DNA of 64,000 bases from Mesocentrotus franciscanus (GCA_037976565.1 CP137683.1:735600-799599), one strand, 5' to 3'. Shown: positions 36,001 to 49,294, counted from the first letter of the stretch. Notes: generated by a model from the sequence alone, not told the origin. A program made the numbers and translations.

Positions 36001-36627
36001 GAGGGTAAAATTCTTTATTATGTCGTAAAGGACCAGCACCACATAAGACTTTAATGTTCTTTCTTGCCGGTTTCCTCATTCGTATATATAATTGTATTTT
36101 GTGTTTATCTTTCGTTATGTTGTTTGTATGTTCTTTACTTATCTGTAAATATCGATGTTATAATTATGTAGGTTTTTATATGACGAATGGAATAAAATGA
36201 AGAAAAAAAGAGGGAAAACAAAATCGTTCATCATTTCCACACACAGTATAAGCGCATTGAGCTCAAACCCGTTATTCCTCTCCTGGAAGTGCATAATAAC
36301 TGTTCTTCTCTTCAATATTAATCTTAGGCTTGTTTCGCTCATCATTTCCTTTCTGCGTCACTTGCTATAAGATAAATTGATAGAGTCACATGGACATTGA
36401 AATGCCAAAGTGAATTATACGTGATCTAGTCTGGTTAAACACGTACTCATCTTATTCGTGCTTTTAATATGGCATTATGGAACAGAAACACGGCGTTCAC
36501 GCCATTGTGGACGACAATGAAATGAAATCTGATCCTGATTCTGACTCTGTTATGAGGATGAAAGTTTCTCCTCTTTTAATGTGGAGTGAATGTCTTCTGA
36601 CAACTGAAAAGATTATGAACTATATTT

Positions 36628-36629
<2 letters not shown>

Positions 36630-36718
<89 letters not shown>
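36630..36718 (+). repeat. Long (TA)n microsatellite, 89 bp
   Basis: About 44 uninterrupted TA units in intron 1. Expected to be length-polymorphic and able to extrude cruciforms. Confidence 0.97.
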
Positions 36719-36721
<3 letters not shown>

Positions 36722-36796
36722 GGATTTCTATCGATTAGATTCAGTAAGATAATTCTTGTCTCCTCATTTTGTATTTATTGTTCGTCTTATTTATTT

Positions 36797-37015
36797 CCTT
36801 CTTCTTTTTTTGCCTGCTTCTTCTTCTTCCTTTTCTTCTTCTTCTTCTTCTTCAAAATCTCCTTCAATGAATCTCTTTCAAAATCTTCTTTACCTAGGCC
36901 TACTAGCTTTTCTTCGACTTCCTTTTCTTCTCCTCCTCCTTCTTCTTCTTCAAAACCTTCTTTATATTCACCTTCTTCTTCTCCTCCTCCTCTTTTTCTT
37001 TCTTAGTCTTCACCA
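36797..37015 (+). repeat. (CTT)n pyrimidine-rich tract
   Basis: CTT and CCTCCT repeats with few interruptions. The Lys/Glu-rich minus-strand and Leu-rich plus-strand frames are artefacts. Confidence 0.85.
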
Positions 37016-39030
37016 TCTGCTTCTTGACCTTCATGTTCATCTTCAATTTCTTTTCTTCATTTGTGTAATGCACGTTCATCATCTCCCTTTTCATCTCCTT
37101 CGTCCTCACAAGATGCGATGAAATTTGAACAAAATTGATGGCTGTCCTTGCAATCTATTTCAGAAAAAGTTTTTGCCATCTAACCTCAAAATCTAGGGCG
37201 CTTTTCTGAGAAGCCGACAAACCTGGAATGAGCGATTCGGTCCCAGATGGACAAATGGTTAACAATCATTGTCATGATCATTGGCGGATGTTGTGGGGGA
37301 AAGGGGAGGCACAACCGGCCCGTGCCCCCCTCCACCTCATAGAAACCCAAGTGGCCCACCTTAAGTACACGAGAATATGCCCCCTTTTCAGGTGATGACT
37401 TCTTTTTATTTCTTTGCTTGTTTGAGTGTCAGAGAGTTTTGGAGTGAAAAGACACCCCAGAAATGTGATGAATATTTGGTGGTCCTGTTTTACATCATCC
37501 TTGATTGTGATTTGATGATGTCAAATCCAATGTTTTCGACGATGCTCTCAGCTCCTTTCACATACGTCATCAGCCTGAGCACTTGAACACCTCATCGACT
37601 GTGAGACTGAAAAACCACCCAAGGTGTCATGTCACTTGCCTTCATTTTATCGATCTGTCATGAAAACCCTTTTATTTGGAAATCAAACTACTTCAGGTGT
37701 TTTTGGAGCAGCAGATAATTTCCATAGTGTATTTGAAACGCAAAGAAAAAAAATGGGTGTTTTGGGAGGAGCAGATCATTTTCATAGTGCATTTGCGACG
37801 CAGAGAAGAAAAATGGATCTTTTGGGAGCAGCATGAAATATGCATATATAGATCACATACAGTCAGTACATAGAGAGACATTTGGCAAAGAAATGCTTTC
37901 TATTCCTGACCAGATCTGCTGAGATTTTCGAATGATTTATGATGTGGATATGATTACGATTTTTATTTGAGCGCCTCTGGGTGTCGAAGACGAATCATCA
38001 AAGGGGAAAATAATGATAAATTATCCACTAGACCCAACATCTATACAAATGATTTTGCATTTAAAGATTTGATATGAAGTCATTGGCCAAAGAGGTGGAG
38101 GAGGATTTCTCTGTTGCCGTTACAGACGTCTCTCTCGAAACAGTAGTGATTACAATTATGGATATATCGTCACATTGATTAAACATGCCTACCATTAAAA
38201 AAAAATGGGGAAAAAATCCAGGTCGCCCTTTCTGACAATCCTGTATCCACCCCTGTTTAGCGGCAAAGAATATCGTGATCAGCTGAGTAGTTATTTCTTA
38301 TCATATTTTTTTTTCACTGATGGGAGTGGTTTATACTTTTTTATCTTACGGTATTTGTTATTTTGGAACAGGATTAAACCTGAACAATCGGCAGGATATT
38401 GAGTAACATGACGCTACATTCAAATTCGGTTTAAAGCCAGATTGTTGTAACTGATACGTGCTTGAACAAGAAGTCCCTGATGTAGGGATATAACGATATC
38501 CATGATATTAAGCCTCATCCCTGTGTACTCAATTTATAATTGCTGTAGGTAAGTTTGAGGTAAAACATTTATCCGCTCAAGTAACATTCCCGATTGCCAC
38601 TTGTTATAATACTCTCTTAATATTTTCATCCATAGAAAGTTCTTGACAATCGCAAATCAACATGATCAAAGCAAGGGGCTTAGTGTACCTATACGGTTTG
38701 GGCCATCATGGTATATCTATTATCCCTCAAGCCACTCTTAGCGAAGGATAGAGGAAACGTTGAACCTGTTTGAACATCTCTTCTTTAGAAAGATTACAAA
38801 AGAGCTCTCTTCGGAACTATTCCGAAAATGAGTGTACATAGTTCAATGAATTGCTCTAAACTTTACTTCTTTTGGCAATGTTTTGAACTGTTTTCTTTCC
38901 ATAAAAGAATAACAAAAGGTCCTTATAAAGACGTTATCCCAAATGGTGTAATCGTGAAGATGTTTCAATTTTCCAATTATGATAACATAACAAAAAAAGA
39001 TCCGGCACTTGTCATTTATCATATATGATG

Positions 39031-39243
39031 TACACTCTAAAAACTGAAATGTTAAATCACCATTTAAAAGGGCCGAGGAGTGACCACTCTTTCAAAATGT
39101 CAGATTGATACTTTTAACATGCTGGATTCAACCTTTAAAGTGTTGGATCCAGCATGTTCAGAGTGTTAATCTACCATTTTGAAAGAGTGGTCACTCCTCG
39201 GCCCTTTTAAATGGTGATTTAACATTTCAGTTTTTAGAATGTA
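39031..39243. mobile_element. Palindromic TA-flanked MITE in intron 1
   Basis: Arms of about 100 bp (39031 to about 39131 and about 39142-39243) are reverse complements with a few mismatches. The tips are TACACTCTAAAAACTGAAAT and its complement, each bounded by TA. Arms share 'aaagggccgaggagtgacca'. Non-coding and hairpin-forming. Confidence 0.8.
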
Positions 39244-40561
39244 GTCGTATAGCATTTAGTTTAAATCATGATGTCTAACGTGAGAATATCATATTCTCAT
39301 TCAAACATTGTAAGCAGAATCTGCAGCCATCCCAAACTAGTCAGTATTATAAAGAAGGACAAAGACATGGCGCTTGTTAATTCCAAATGGGTTCTTTGCT
39401 GCAGTTCGGAGTAACTTTAAGCTCCTGAACTGGTCAAGGTTACTTTTATCTTTCTGGAGCTTTTGATCAGACCTTAAATCACTATCACCAACCGATGATT
39501 GATGTGCAAGGAGCCAGACGTTAAAAGACCGACCACTGTGGAACAATCTTGTCCTATCCTTGCTTCTCCTGGTAACCGTAAACATTCGCACTGATCATAA
39601 TCAGTGCTAAGTAGTAGCTGTCGCAGTTTATTTGTCGTTGGTATGAGGGATTGCTGTATATTTTTCCTTAATGAAAGGAATGTAGTGGACTTAGGGGACA
39701 TTTTCCATTCGTCATGATTAAATCCGAGGTGAGAATAGCCAGAAGCGAGCACAATTATTATACGACAAGGGTTGTAAGGGATGATCTTAAAAGGGGGAGT
39801 TTACACATTAAAATGATGTAATGTGTCCGACAATGATATAAAAACCTTGCGCCTCAGGCTGAGGCAATATGTCAACGCTAAATGGTCCATATCTGTCAGT
39901 CAGACACAACCTACATAGGAAAACCGAGTGCAGGCATATACTCGGAAAACAGCGAATGAAGCACAGTATATATAGAGCCCTCAACGTTCAATGCGAAGGA
40001 GTGTCTACAAAAGGCATTTGGAAATTCTTGCTCAGTCAACTTACTATTGATATATATGTATTGACAAATATTGCTGAGGGCCAGTCAACTTTAAATCCAT
40101 GAAGGATTAGTCTTGTAAAGATACCTTCCAGATTGGAAACAAAAAAAGAAAATATATCTACAGTATTATTTAAACATATATATATATACCAAAAGCAGGT
40201 TGACTTTGGAAGATTTCCACTTAGGGTTTTTTTGGTTTTCTTTTGGTAGGACTGAATTAAAACAGTGTCTGTTATCCCTAAAAAGGCAACCATTGGTAAA
40301 GAAAACGAATAAATGAAGTTAATTAATAAGCACACGTCACTATGAGGATGAACGCGAAGCAAGTATGTATTCATGTTGGTATCATGATGATAGGATGGCA
40401 AACAAATTGGCAACGACTTTACTGATCTCCGCTTTGGATCGGCGAGCTATTTATCATGTCATGTTGTGATAGTCTTTAGCATTATTATTATATCTATTAT
40501 CATTAATATTGTATCTTGATGAATCATTATGGATATATTTTCTCTAATTCAACCTACCCAG

Positions 40562-40697
40562 GTCACTGCACAAGCAACATGCCTGACATTGACAGCAATG
40601 AGTGTGGATCGATACAAAGCGATAGTACGTCCCCTGCAATCATTGAAGACAAGAACGACTCGAGCGGCTGTCATCATTAACGTCTGTATATGGGCAG
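40562..40697 (+). CDS. KISS1R-like: Kisspeptin receptor-like GPCR, exon B (TM3-TM4)
   Basis: The exon is 136 bp, 45 codons plus one base. It reads VTAQATCLTLTAMSVDRYKA and then IVRPLQSLKTRTTRAAVIIN, VCIWA. QATC.TLTAMSVDR matches the TM3 core of kisspeptin receptors. DRY (residues 130-132 by my numbering) is the G-protein coupling motif at the TM3/ICL2 edge; human KISS1R has DRW at this place, so this receptor keeps the commoner DRY. The acceptor is CTACCCAG|GTC and the donor GGGCAG|GTAAGA (phase 1). The frame joins exon A in phase 0 and exon C through a split Gly codon (G|GT). There are no internal stops. Confidence 0.93.
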
Positions 40698-41016
40698 GTA
40701 AGACCAGGGGCGGATCACAGATTTTTTTTGTTTTAAAGGGGGCACATTGGGGGGAGGTATGTACTTGCCATTTAGGATTCAAAGGTGGGGCGGGGAGTTA
40801 TTGGGCTGGCGGTTCCCCCTCTTAAATTAGCCAGTGGGTAACAGGGTGACCAGACACTAGACTCGGAGACAATTGCTCGGGGTCATAATTGCGTCAAAGA
40901 TATAAGTTAAGGTAAGGTATACTGTTTGGTCCTGGTTCAAAATGACAAATTAGGAATTGTGGGAATTGGAGCAATATTGTCCCCGAGCTTGTACGTGTAT
41001 CGTAAAATAGGGTTCT

Positions 41017-41365
41017 AGGACAATTACCCCCTGGGCAATCACCCCCCGGAAAATTAACCCCCGGAAAACTACCCCCAAGGACAATTACCCCCAAGGACAA
41101 TTACCCCGGAAAATTACCCCGGAGAATTACCCCCGAGGACAATTACCCCCAAGGACAATTACCCCCGAGGACAATTACCCCCTAGGACAACTACCCCGAG
41201 GACAACTACCCCGAGGACAATTACCCCCGAGGACAATTACCCCCGAGGACAATTACCCCCAAGGACAATTACCCCGGAAAACTACCCCTGAGGAATTACC
41301 CCCGAGGACAATTACCCGCCCCCATGGATAACTACGCCTGAGGACAACTACCCCCGAGGACAATC
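41017..41365 (+). repeat. ~15-16-bp minisatellite, GGACAATTACCCCC units (left arm)
   Basis: About 20 units of GGACAATTACCCCCGA, some changed to GGAAAATTACCCC or GGACAACTACCCC. Confidence 0.9.
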
Positions 41366-42721
41366 AGGATTCAATAGCAAAAGACGATTTGACACATTGA
41401 GAGATGCTGTGAATGCTACGAAAATCCCGTGCATGAACCCACATTCGTTTAAATACTTGCGCGTGATGTTCCTCATTACTACACATTTTTCTTTAACTAT
41501 AATGTATGCAACACCACTGTGGTTGCTGTTTTCTACGAAGGATTTCTCTTGAGCAGCGTTATTTCAAATTTTTGTTAGTAACAGTGCCCTCTTAAGAAAT
41601 GAAAAGTTTCGCCCAATCTTAAATTCTTCACAAACTATTTATTTTGCATCACTCTGGCACTCGTCAAGAGCTATGTACACACGTATGGGCACATTTGTTT
41701 CTTGATTTAGTGAACGAGCAAGAAAAAAAGGACAAGACATTTCCAAAATGGTAAAACATAATGTTGTAATCAACACACTAGAAAAGATTTAAGGTATGCG
41801 GGCGCCTCACCGCAGAATGTACACGAATATAAAGTGATATATTCGGTCATGACCTTGATACACGAATATGAGGATATTCGGGCCTCTCGTTGCCTTGATT
41901 TATCATGTTTATAATTGTAATGAGTGTGGTAACAATGTAATGCCGAAATAAAAGATATATATTCGCAAAATATTGTCAGCGAGCGAGGAAGAAAGACATT
42001 TTATTATTTGTTTACATTTTATTTTCTCATGAAAAAAAATACTCTACCCGTTTCTGATATTTGTTTTTCACAAAATCAACGTTTGCCAAAAAATGTGTTA
42101 TGTAACTCACATTCTCTTGCGGCACCCCAGTTGAAAAAAACGCTGCTCTGGAATTACAAAATCATTGAGATGAATGTACCAAAGAGCGGATACTTATTTT
42201 CTTTTAATATGGCACCGTACATACCATATATTTAACTTGAAGGCAATTTTTATTTCAAAATAAATTACAGTACATACGGTTCATAGAATTACCATGACCA
42301 CGTTTCAGGGGGAAAATAAAGTAAAAATGCCTGCTTTAACCTTTTCTGAGATGGAGGTAGTGGATGTTTCTAGCTTTCATATGGCCTAGAGTTTGAAAAA
42401 GTTTCACCAATTAAAAATTAGAAAATTATGATTTGTTGAAGATGCAAACACAAATATGCAACTCCGTGACGTGTCTTGTGAGCTCGTCGCCTATTTGCCC
42501 TGTGCTAGAAAACTTTTTAAATCTGTATTCTTCCTTAACAAATTTTCTCACATACATTCACCCAAAATATAATTAAATATAATTATTGCAAATATGTTTA
42601 TACACAACCCCTGTACGAAACAAATCTATGCCGTCATAAATAACTAAGAAAATGAAAGTTCATGACATTTTCTCTAAATAGCAATTTGAAGCGGAGCTCG
42701 CATTATACGTCACAGTGTTGC

Positions 42722-43143
42722 AAATTCCTGGGTGTGATTGTCCTGGGGGTAATGGTGTTTCGAGGGGGTAATTGTCCTCGGGGAAGTTGTCCTCGGGGTA
42801 GTTTTCCGGGGGTAGTTGTCCTGGGGGTAATTGTCCTGGGGGTAGTTGTCCTCGGGGGTAATTGTCCTCGGGGGTAGTTGTCCTCGGGGGTAGTTGTCCT
42901 CGGGGTTAGTTTTCCAGGGGTAGTTGTCCTCGGGGGTAATTGTCCTCGGGGGTAGTTGTCCTCGGGGTAATTCTCCGGGGTAATTTTCCGGGGGTAATTG
43001 TCCTTGGGGTAATTGTCCTCGGGGGTAATTCTCCGGGGGGTAATTTTCCGGGGGTAATTGTCCTTGGGGGTAATTGTCCTCGGGGGGTAGTTTTCCGGGA
43101 GGTAATTTTCCGGGGGGTGATTGCCCAGGGGGTAATAGTCCTG
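42722..43143 (-). repeat. ~15-16-bp minisatellite, inverted (right arm)
   Basis: The same unit as the left arm on the opposite strand (GGGGGTAATTGTCCTC). Frames that stay open over it give Gly/Val/Leu-rich or Pro/Asn/Tyr-rich repeats and are not taken as genes. Confidence 0.9.
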
Positions 43144-43158
43144 ATACGGTAAAATAGG

Positions 43159-43735
43159 TATGAGTCATGTCAAGACGATTACCCGTTGGACTCTGAATTT
43201 AGGACTTTTGCTCCTAGGACAATGACCCCTGGATGATTATCCTATGATAAATATCCCGGCCAATTACCCCTTCAACGTTACTTTAATTGGCTACTAGTAA
43301 ACTCTCTAGGAGTAATGAACCTGTGTATAGGTGACCTGGGGTTATGGTGTAAGGGGTAGTTATGGGGTTCGTTGCTCAGTTGCAGTTTAACTGGGAGTAT
43401 TGTCCCAAGGGGATAGTTCCCCAGGGGTCGTTACTACGAGACGATTGTCCAGGAGATTTGTCCTATAGAGAAATGATAGAGTCGGTATCAGTCTGATCCA
43501 CCTATACACAGGACCTGGCTAAATCAGTTACAGTCAGTGGTAATATCCGATAGAGAAGGCTACCGTAGTAATGAAAGGATATTATCAAGCTCTGCATCTA
43601 ATGAAAAGGCTCATATGTACCACGTACATGACAGACGAAGATCCTGCCCACTGCCGTGACTGGAATGACGTCACAGGTTTGATATTCAACAAAGCAAGAG
43701 GGATACATGATATATACATCGGCGTTTTAGTAAAC
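43159..43735. other. Decayed minisatellite-like flank
   Basis: Scattered 'ggacaatnacccc' and 'ggggtagttatgggg' relatives of the minisatellite continue to about 43460. A 14-bp inverted pair (CCTGTGTATAGGTG at about 43320 and CACCTATACACAGG at about 43500) brackets part of it. This may be an older copy of the same family. Confidence 0.4.
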
Positions 43736-43784
43736 AGTCTCTTCATCTCTTCTCATCCCCTCCTACTCTCTCTCCTTCCCCCAT

Positions 43785-43837
<53 letters not shown>

Positions 43838-44007
43838 TCTCTCTCTCTCTCTATCTTGTCTCTATCTTCTCTCTCTCTCTATCTTTTCTCTATCTTCCCT
43901 CTCTCTCTATCTTCTCTCTTTTTTTCTCTCTCTCCATCTATCTTCTCTCTATCCTCTCTCTATCTATCTTCTCTCTTGTCTCTCTCTCTTTCTCTCTTGT
44001 TTCTCTA

Positions 44008-44043
<36 letters not shown>

Positions 44044-44140
44044 CCCTCTCTTTCTCTTCTCTCTCTCTCTTCTATATAATCTTATCTCTCCCCCTCTCTC
44101 TCATTTTCTCTCTCTCTCCCTCTCTCCCCCTCTCTTTCAC
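43736..44140 (+). repeat. (CT)n pyrimidine tract, ~400 bp
   Basis: Nearly continuous CTCT with CTAT, CTTT and CCCT interruptions inside intron 2. Such mirror-symmetric homopyrimidine tracts can form triplex DNA. The Ser/Leu-rich frame over it is an artefact. Confidence 0.92.
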
Positions 44141-46971
44141 ACACTCCCTTACCACAAAGTCTGCAGTTCAACTGAAGTTTGATGCACGCAGCGCGCGTTA
44201 CCGTTAGTGGAATTCTTACGTAAGTTTATCCCTTACAATCAATATTGCAAGGTATCAATGTCCTCTGGGGTTCTTGTATCTGCAATCCCGATCGGATTCA
44301 GGAGACTACAACATCTTTTATATCCCTCTCCCACGTGAAAGTATCACGTATAATTTAAGAGCGGATTATGGAATTACATTTCGAACAAAATGACAAAACC
44401 AAAGCGAGTGGGCACCGTAGTCCGCACAGCTAGATCGTACAGTTTTCAGTTACCGCATAACAAACCAAACAATTCATAACATACTGACGAGCAAACCACA
44501 TATATAATTTGAAAATTTACTAAAACAGAGAAACAACTCACCGCATATTGTAAAATAAAGAAAACCACGAAATTGTTCAAGGTAAAACCAGATCTAATCA
44601 ACAAAGTCACGGCTGAATAAGAAATACAATCTACGCAGTTGTACATCTAGGAACTTGGAGAGCGATTGAAAACAAATATTATAGAAAACCCCACTTCAAA
44701 CAAACACTTTACTAGTGATAGCAAAAATATGGGCATACATAATAAGAGGATGGACAATTGTGGTACAACATTTTTAGAATTTTGGCATGTTTTGTTAGAT
44801 TTGGGCCCGTATTATGAACAATTGAGATTGGTTAAAAAAAACCATCGTCAACTGTAAGTCTCTATACTAAAGTGATATAAACTAAAGAACTTCACAATAT
44901 TTAATGAAAAGGTTTTACGAGAAGACCAAAAAATACATGGGCTTTACATCGTCATCACTCTTTCATGAATTATCATAACTGACCATTACTCAAATTGCTC
45001 AAATACGGCATAAAAGATGATAAAACAAAGAGAATCTACAAAGATGTCGCAATGAGCGGAAAGTAGAGGAAAGTGAGAGGGTTCTGATTTTCATGACAAA
45101 ATCCCTTTGCACTGTTAACTTGATGGATCTTCCTGTATAACTTTTATAATTTTGTGATAACAATTAGGGTTGATACACGTAAAAGTAACGTTTAAGCAGG
45201 ATAATAGAGATACATGTATTTCCTTTTTACGGACACCGTAGGCCGATTTACAATGTTGTTTATAGTCATCTATGTTCCGTCACAAGAGAAGAGCTCGAAA
45301 GGTTGATTCGTGTTAATCAACTTGGAAACTTAAACATAAAACGCTAAAAACGAAATTTCCCTCACAGCAAGTAACGATATGGGTTAGAAAACTAAAGTCA
45401 ACTTCGCACTTCTTGCGTAAACATAACCCGCTTTTTACTGATGACTAAATCAACGAGACGATATCTGTTTGTATTACCTACTCATTTTGCAGACATCAGG
45501 AAGAAAGGCTCTGCGTAATTTAGTCTTCGAAAAAAAATAATTTGTGCACCTAATCTTCCTTTACCCATTGGCTATGCCAAAGCACGCATCAAGAAAATAA
45601 ATTGTGATAGGTGCGTTCACATAAGGCAAAGTTTGTTGATTTGTTTACGTGCAATCGTGTAACTGAACTCATCAGTGAAATAAGGAATGTTCAGTTCCAA
45701 AACACGCTACATCCATATAGCAACAGTTACACAGTTTCACAGTTGATTATTTGAAGCACTGTGTGCACTTTTCGTATGGTGGGTCGGGACTGCAGTGACA
45801 AAACAGACTACATTGATATTTAGAAGAAGAACAAGAAAAGACATTAATCAACGGAGAAAATTGGGCACCTTCATTTTTCAAAGGGTATTTTATTGTGTTT
45901 ACAAGAGGATCAAGTTTTACTTCAGAGCGATAATGAAAACTAGGAGAATCACCCCCCCCCCTCCCAACTTGGTTTTAGGTTATTTTGCAGTACTTTTGGG
46001 AACCTTTATACATCGCAGTGAGTTTGGAATATCAGTCTATTGCCCGGCAGACGTAATGGAATAGCAATCATGTTGACAAACCCCGTTAAGAAGAATCCGT
46101 CAACATTTCACTTAACTCTCACTTTCTCTTCATTCTTTTCGATATCCCTTGGGACTAGAAAGGTTTCGTTGATATTCAGATGGTGAGCGGAGGGTGAGGT
46201 GAGAATCTCACCAATATATCGTCCGACTAAAAAGTATGCAAACTTTGAGAAAAGCCCGACGACAAATAGTTTTCAAGAAAATCTTAATAATTTTCTTATT
46301 TATTTCAACTTGCAAGCATTATTTGTTTTCCCGTCCCGAATTCTTGGGATTTATTGATGTAATATACTAGTACTTACTTCACATTAAGACCACGCATGTA
46401 TGTTTCCGGTGACATAGTTCAGGAGATAAAAACATATTTTAGAGATCAAAGAATTCCAGTAAATATATTTAACATACCAACAGAAAGTGACATGCAAAGG
46501 AAATCCTAAAGTTGATGGGTGCATTGTGATCTTCCAAATTGAAAGGAAAACAAACTAAAATAATTAGTGATCACAGCGTCCGTTTTGTTTATCAGATTAC
46601 ATTTTTTCCTGATTTTTTTTGCCTCCATTTCTCTTTTCCTTTCGTTTAATACAAGGGGCTAATTTCCTTTTAACCTACCGTTTGTTGGTTATTTTCATTC
46701 CATCCATTATTGCGGTGTGTCCTCACATTATTCATGTTATTGATTGCTTGTCCTCAATTTCTAGATTCAACCCGTTTCGACTCGGTCCTCGATCACTCGC
46801 AAGTCGATGCGTATCGGATGCATGTAATTCCTTATTATGTTATGTGTCACGTTCACCGTTCAGGACAAACAATGTGCTACAATTACGCAATGCGGTAAAA
46901 CATCACGTAATTCCTATATTTCCAGTCTCTGATGGCCATTGGCTTATAATGGGTCCAACATTTTTTTTTAA

Positions 46972-47090
46972 AATTAATTAATTAATTAATTTATTATTAT
47001 TTTTTTCAATTTTTTTTTCTTCATGTTTCTTTGTTGTTGTTGGTTTTTTGGTTTTTTTTTTTTTTGGGGGGGGGGTGGGAGCAAAACACT
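46972..47090 (+). repeat. ATTA, T-rich and G-run low-complexity stretch
   Basis: TTAATTAATTAA, long T runs and a G run at about 47066-47076. No other feature is seen. Confidence 0.8.
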
Positions 47091-49294
47091 AATGAGGGTG
47101 GGGAGGGTAGTACCCAATATACTAGAGGAATTAAATATGAATTAATAAGGCCATCGTCTAGGGGGATAGGAGCGGGTCCTATGATTTAATTTTCGTTCTT
47201 TTTATTCCTTCCCTATTTTTGACAATCTTTATTTTAAGCTTTCCCGTTTTCCATCGTTTTCCACTTACAAAAGGCGTCACAAGATGTAAAGAGTGTATTG
47301 GTGAACATCGAGTATTATTTAACATTTTCACAAAAGAAATGAAAGCTTTTGAAAATAATTTCTTAGGAAAACCTAATCCATTAAGAGATCAATCTTGATA
47401 ATAAGATATTAGGTAAAGTGGGTTATTAGAACAATGATTTACAGGGAAAGACAGCGATCAGAATATATTTACCGCTCAATTTATTTGATTTTCATATCCC
47501 AATTTCAGACGATGCGATTGAATGTCTAGGGTACCCTGGTGATATTAATTCTAACTCCTCCCTCGTGTTCATTGATATGTCTCATATTGGTCAGGTTTTT
47601 GAAAACAAGAAGTGGGATATACGGAGAGAAAGTGGCTGCACTTTCGGAATGGCTATCTCCGATATGATTTCTGTTTCGATTCTCATTCCTTTTCTCCCTC
47701 TGCGCTTCTTTTCTTTTCTGTTCATTTATTTCACTGCATTTCTACTCATTCCTTAATTTCCGTTGTCTGTGTTTTCCCTTACACAGGCATGATTGCATTT
47801 GTATTAGCAGACAAGGAGACACATGGCAATGTAAAAAAAACACGTTTACAATCAGAATAAAAGATGCTAATGCACTATGTTTTTATATCACAAAAGGAAA
47901 CTCCAGATTGAGAACAGTGAATAATGAAAAAGAAAAGAGGGATAATTTTTTCAAGAGGAGCAATACAGAAAAACAAGAAAGTAAATGGTAGCTACATGTA
48001 TGTGGTGACCGTAGCTACTTGTTGAACAGGTGAGGGGGGGGGGGCACGGGGATTGAAAGAGGAAATCAAAGAGTCAAATAGTTCTGTGGATAACCCTTTC
48101 CAGCCAATGGACAGTAAGGTAGTCACGCCCCTGGCGCCCCTGGCTACGCCTATGCTTCTCTAAAAGAATTGCGTACCTTAAGAGACCCAGATTCACTACC
48201 CGTTGCCAGGTCAAGTGGAATCGAACAACAAAATAGAACCCTATAAGGCAGCATTTTTTCATGATGTTTGTTTACAAAACACAGTGGTAATGAATAAAAT
48301 AATAAAACACAATAAAATTGCCCCAAACCACTGCCTCGTATGTTTGCTGAGCGGCTTGGCCTCGATCGAAGTTATCTCTACGTCTTCTTAAACAATGTTG
48401 AAGAATGATCATGAATGTGCCTAAGGGGGCGTCCCACTCAAGATTTGCCCTCAATAATCGTGCTCTTTCAAAGTATTTTCGTGGTGAATTTGAATTCAGC
48501 GCTTCTCGCTTTCACGACGGAACGTCACCTAGAGTGCCCTATTGTAAACATAGCCTCATTTTCCTCCTTTAATCTAGGCCAGTGTGTATTCAGATACGTA
48601 AGGCGTGGGGCCAAGATAGGCCGCATGGCTAAATTAGATTGGGGGAAGGGTATAGTTATTGCATAGGCGGGGAATTCACAGGCACTGATAATAGCGATGT
48701 TACCCTCGTTGAGCTCAAGTGGAAATACAAGTGATCTGGTGAGTTGAGCTCCGGTCGGACACCGAACCAGTGGCGTAGCATGGGTTTCACAAATTGAGGG
48801 GTCACAAACATGGGGTGCACCGGTCTTACTCTGTGGATGAAATGCAGACTAACAAGGGAGATAGGGGATGACGGGGAGGGGTCGTAGGGTCTCCTTTTCA
48901 CGTTCCCTCCCTCTCCTCCTTTTTCCTTATTTCTCTCTCCACCCTTTTCGCTATGTGATTGGGGGACCACGTGCCCCATGCTTCTCGGTATGTACATCAC
49001 TCTTTAAACATTTTCTAAGTGTCAGTTGTTATAAAGCAGAATAATTCACCGAGAATCAAGACTTCTCTATTTGATATCGATCGTTAATTTGTTTCCACTT
49101 GATCGAAGCCTGACCAACTTCCGTATGACCCCTTTTATGTATCAATGCTCGGAGCTAAAATAAAACAAAACAATAACTTTAACTCATATTCTCTAAAATA
49201 GAATAAATGTCCATTTGGTTTCCAACCCAACGTAATTTGGCCGGTCTAAATGTTAACCACCTCCCATTTTGTATTAAATCATGCAGCGTGCTGA

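Larger units (their letters stand above)
30619..40561 (+). other. Intron 1 of the receptor gene (9.9 kb)
   Basis: Begins GTAATG and ends CTACCCAG, joining exons in phase 0 at ...FMMQ|VTAQATC. It contains (GA)n, GGGGGA, (TA)n and (CTT)n tracts, a LINE tail (35.7 kb) and a palindromic MITE (39.03 kb), each listed separately. Stretches 30760-33580, 33660-35255, 37130-39030 and 39245-40560 hold only short, family-less frames and no feature I recognise. CAGTGGC/CGGATG-type, G-rich hAT-like scraps occur near 37280. Confidence 0.85.
41012..43148. mobile_element. Foldback/Mutator-like element with minisatellite inverted arms
   Basis: Flanked on both sides by GTAAAATAGG (41002-41011 and 43149-43158), a 10-bp direct repeat that fits a target duplication. 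The left arm (41017-41365) consists of tandem 'aggacaattacccccg' units. The right arm (42722-43143) carries the same units inverted ('cgggggtaattgtcct'). The outermost blocks, AGGACAATTACCCCCTGGGC and its inverted AGGACTATTACCCCCTGGGC, match closely. The middle (41366-42721) has no transposase frame. Long repeat-built arms suggest a foldback element; 9-10-bp duplications also occur in Mutator-like elements. Confidence 0.7.

Noticed and set aside
39337..39752. Two overlapping minus-strand frames of 84 and 92 codons
   Set aside because: I looked for LINE or transposase blocks and found none that are convincing.
42710..43168. 152-codon Pro/Asn/Tyr-rich repeat frame
   Set aside because: It is a translated 15-16-bp minisatellite; the frame is open by composition and forms one arm of an inverted-repeat element.
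43571..44182. 203-codon Ser/Leu-rich frame
   Set aside because: About two thirds of it is (CT)n microsatellite; no domain or splice context.
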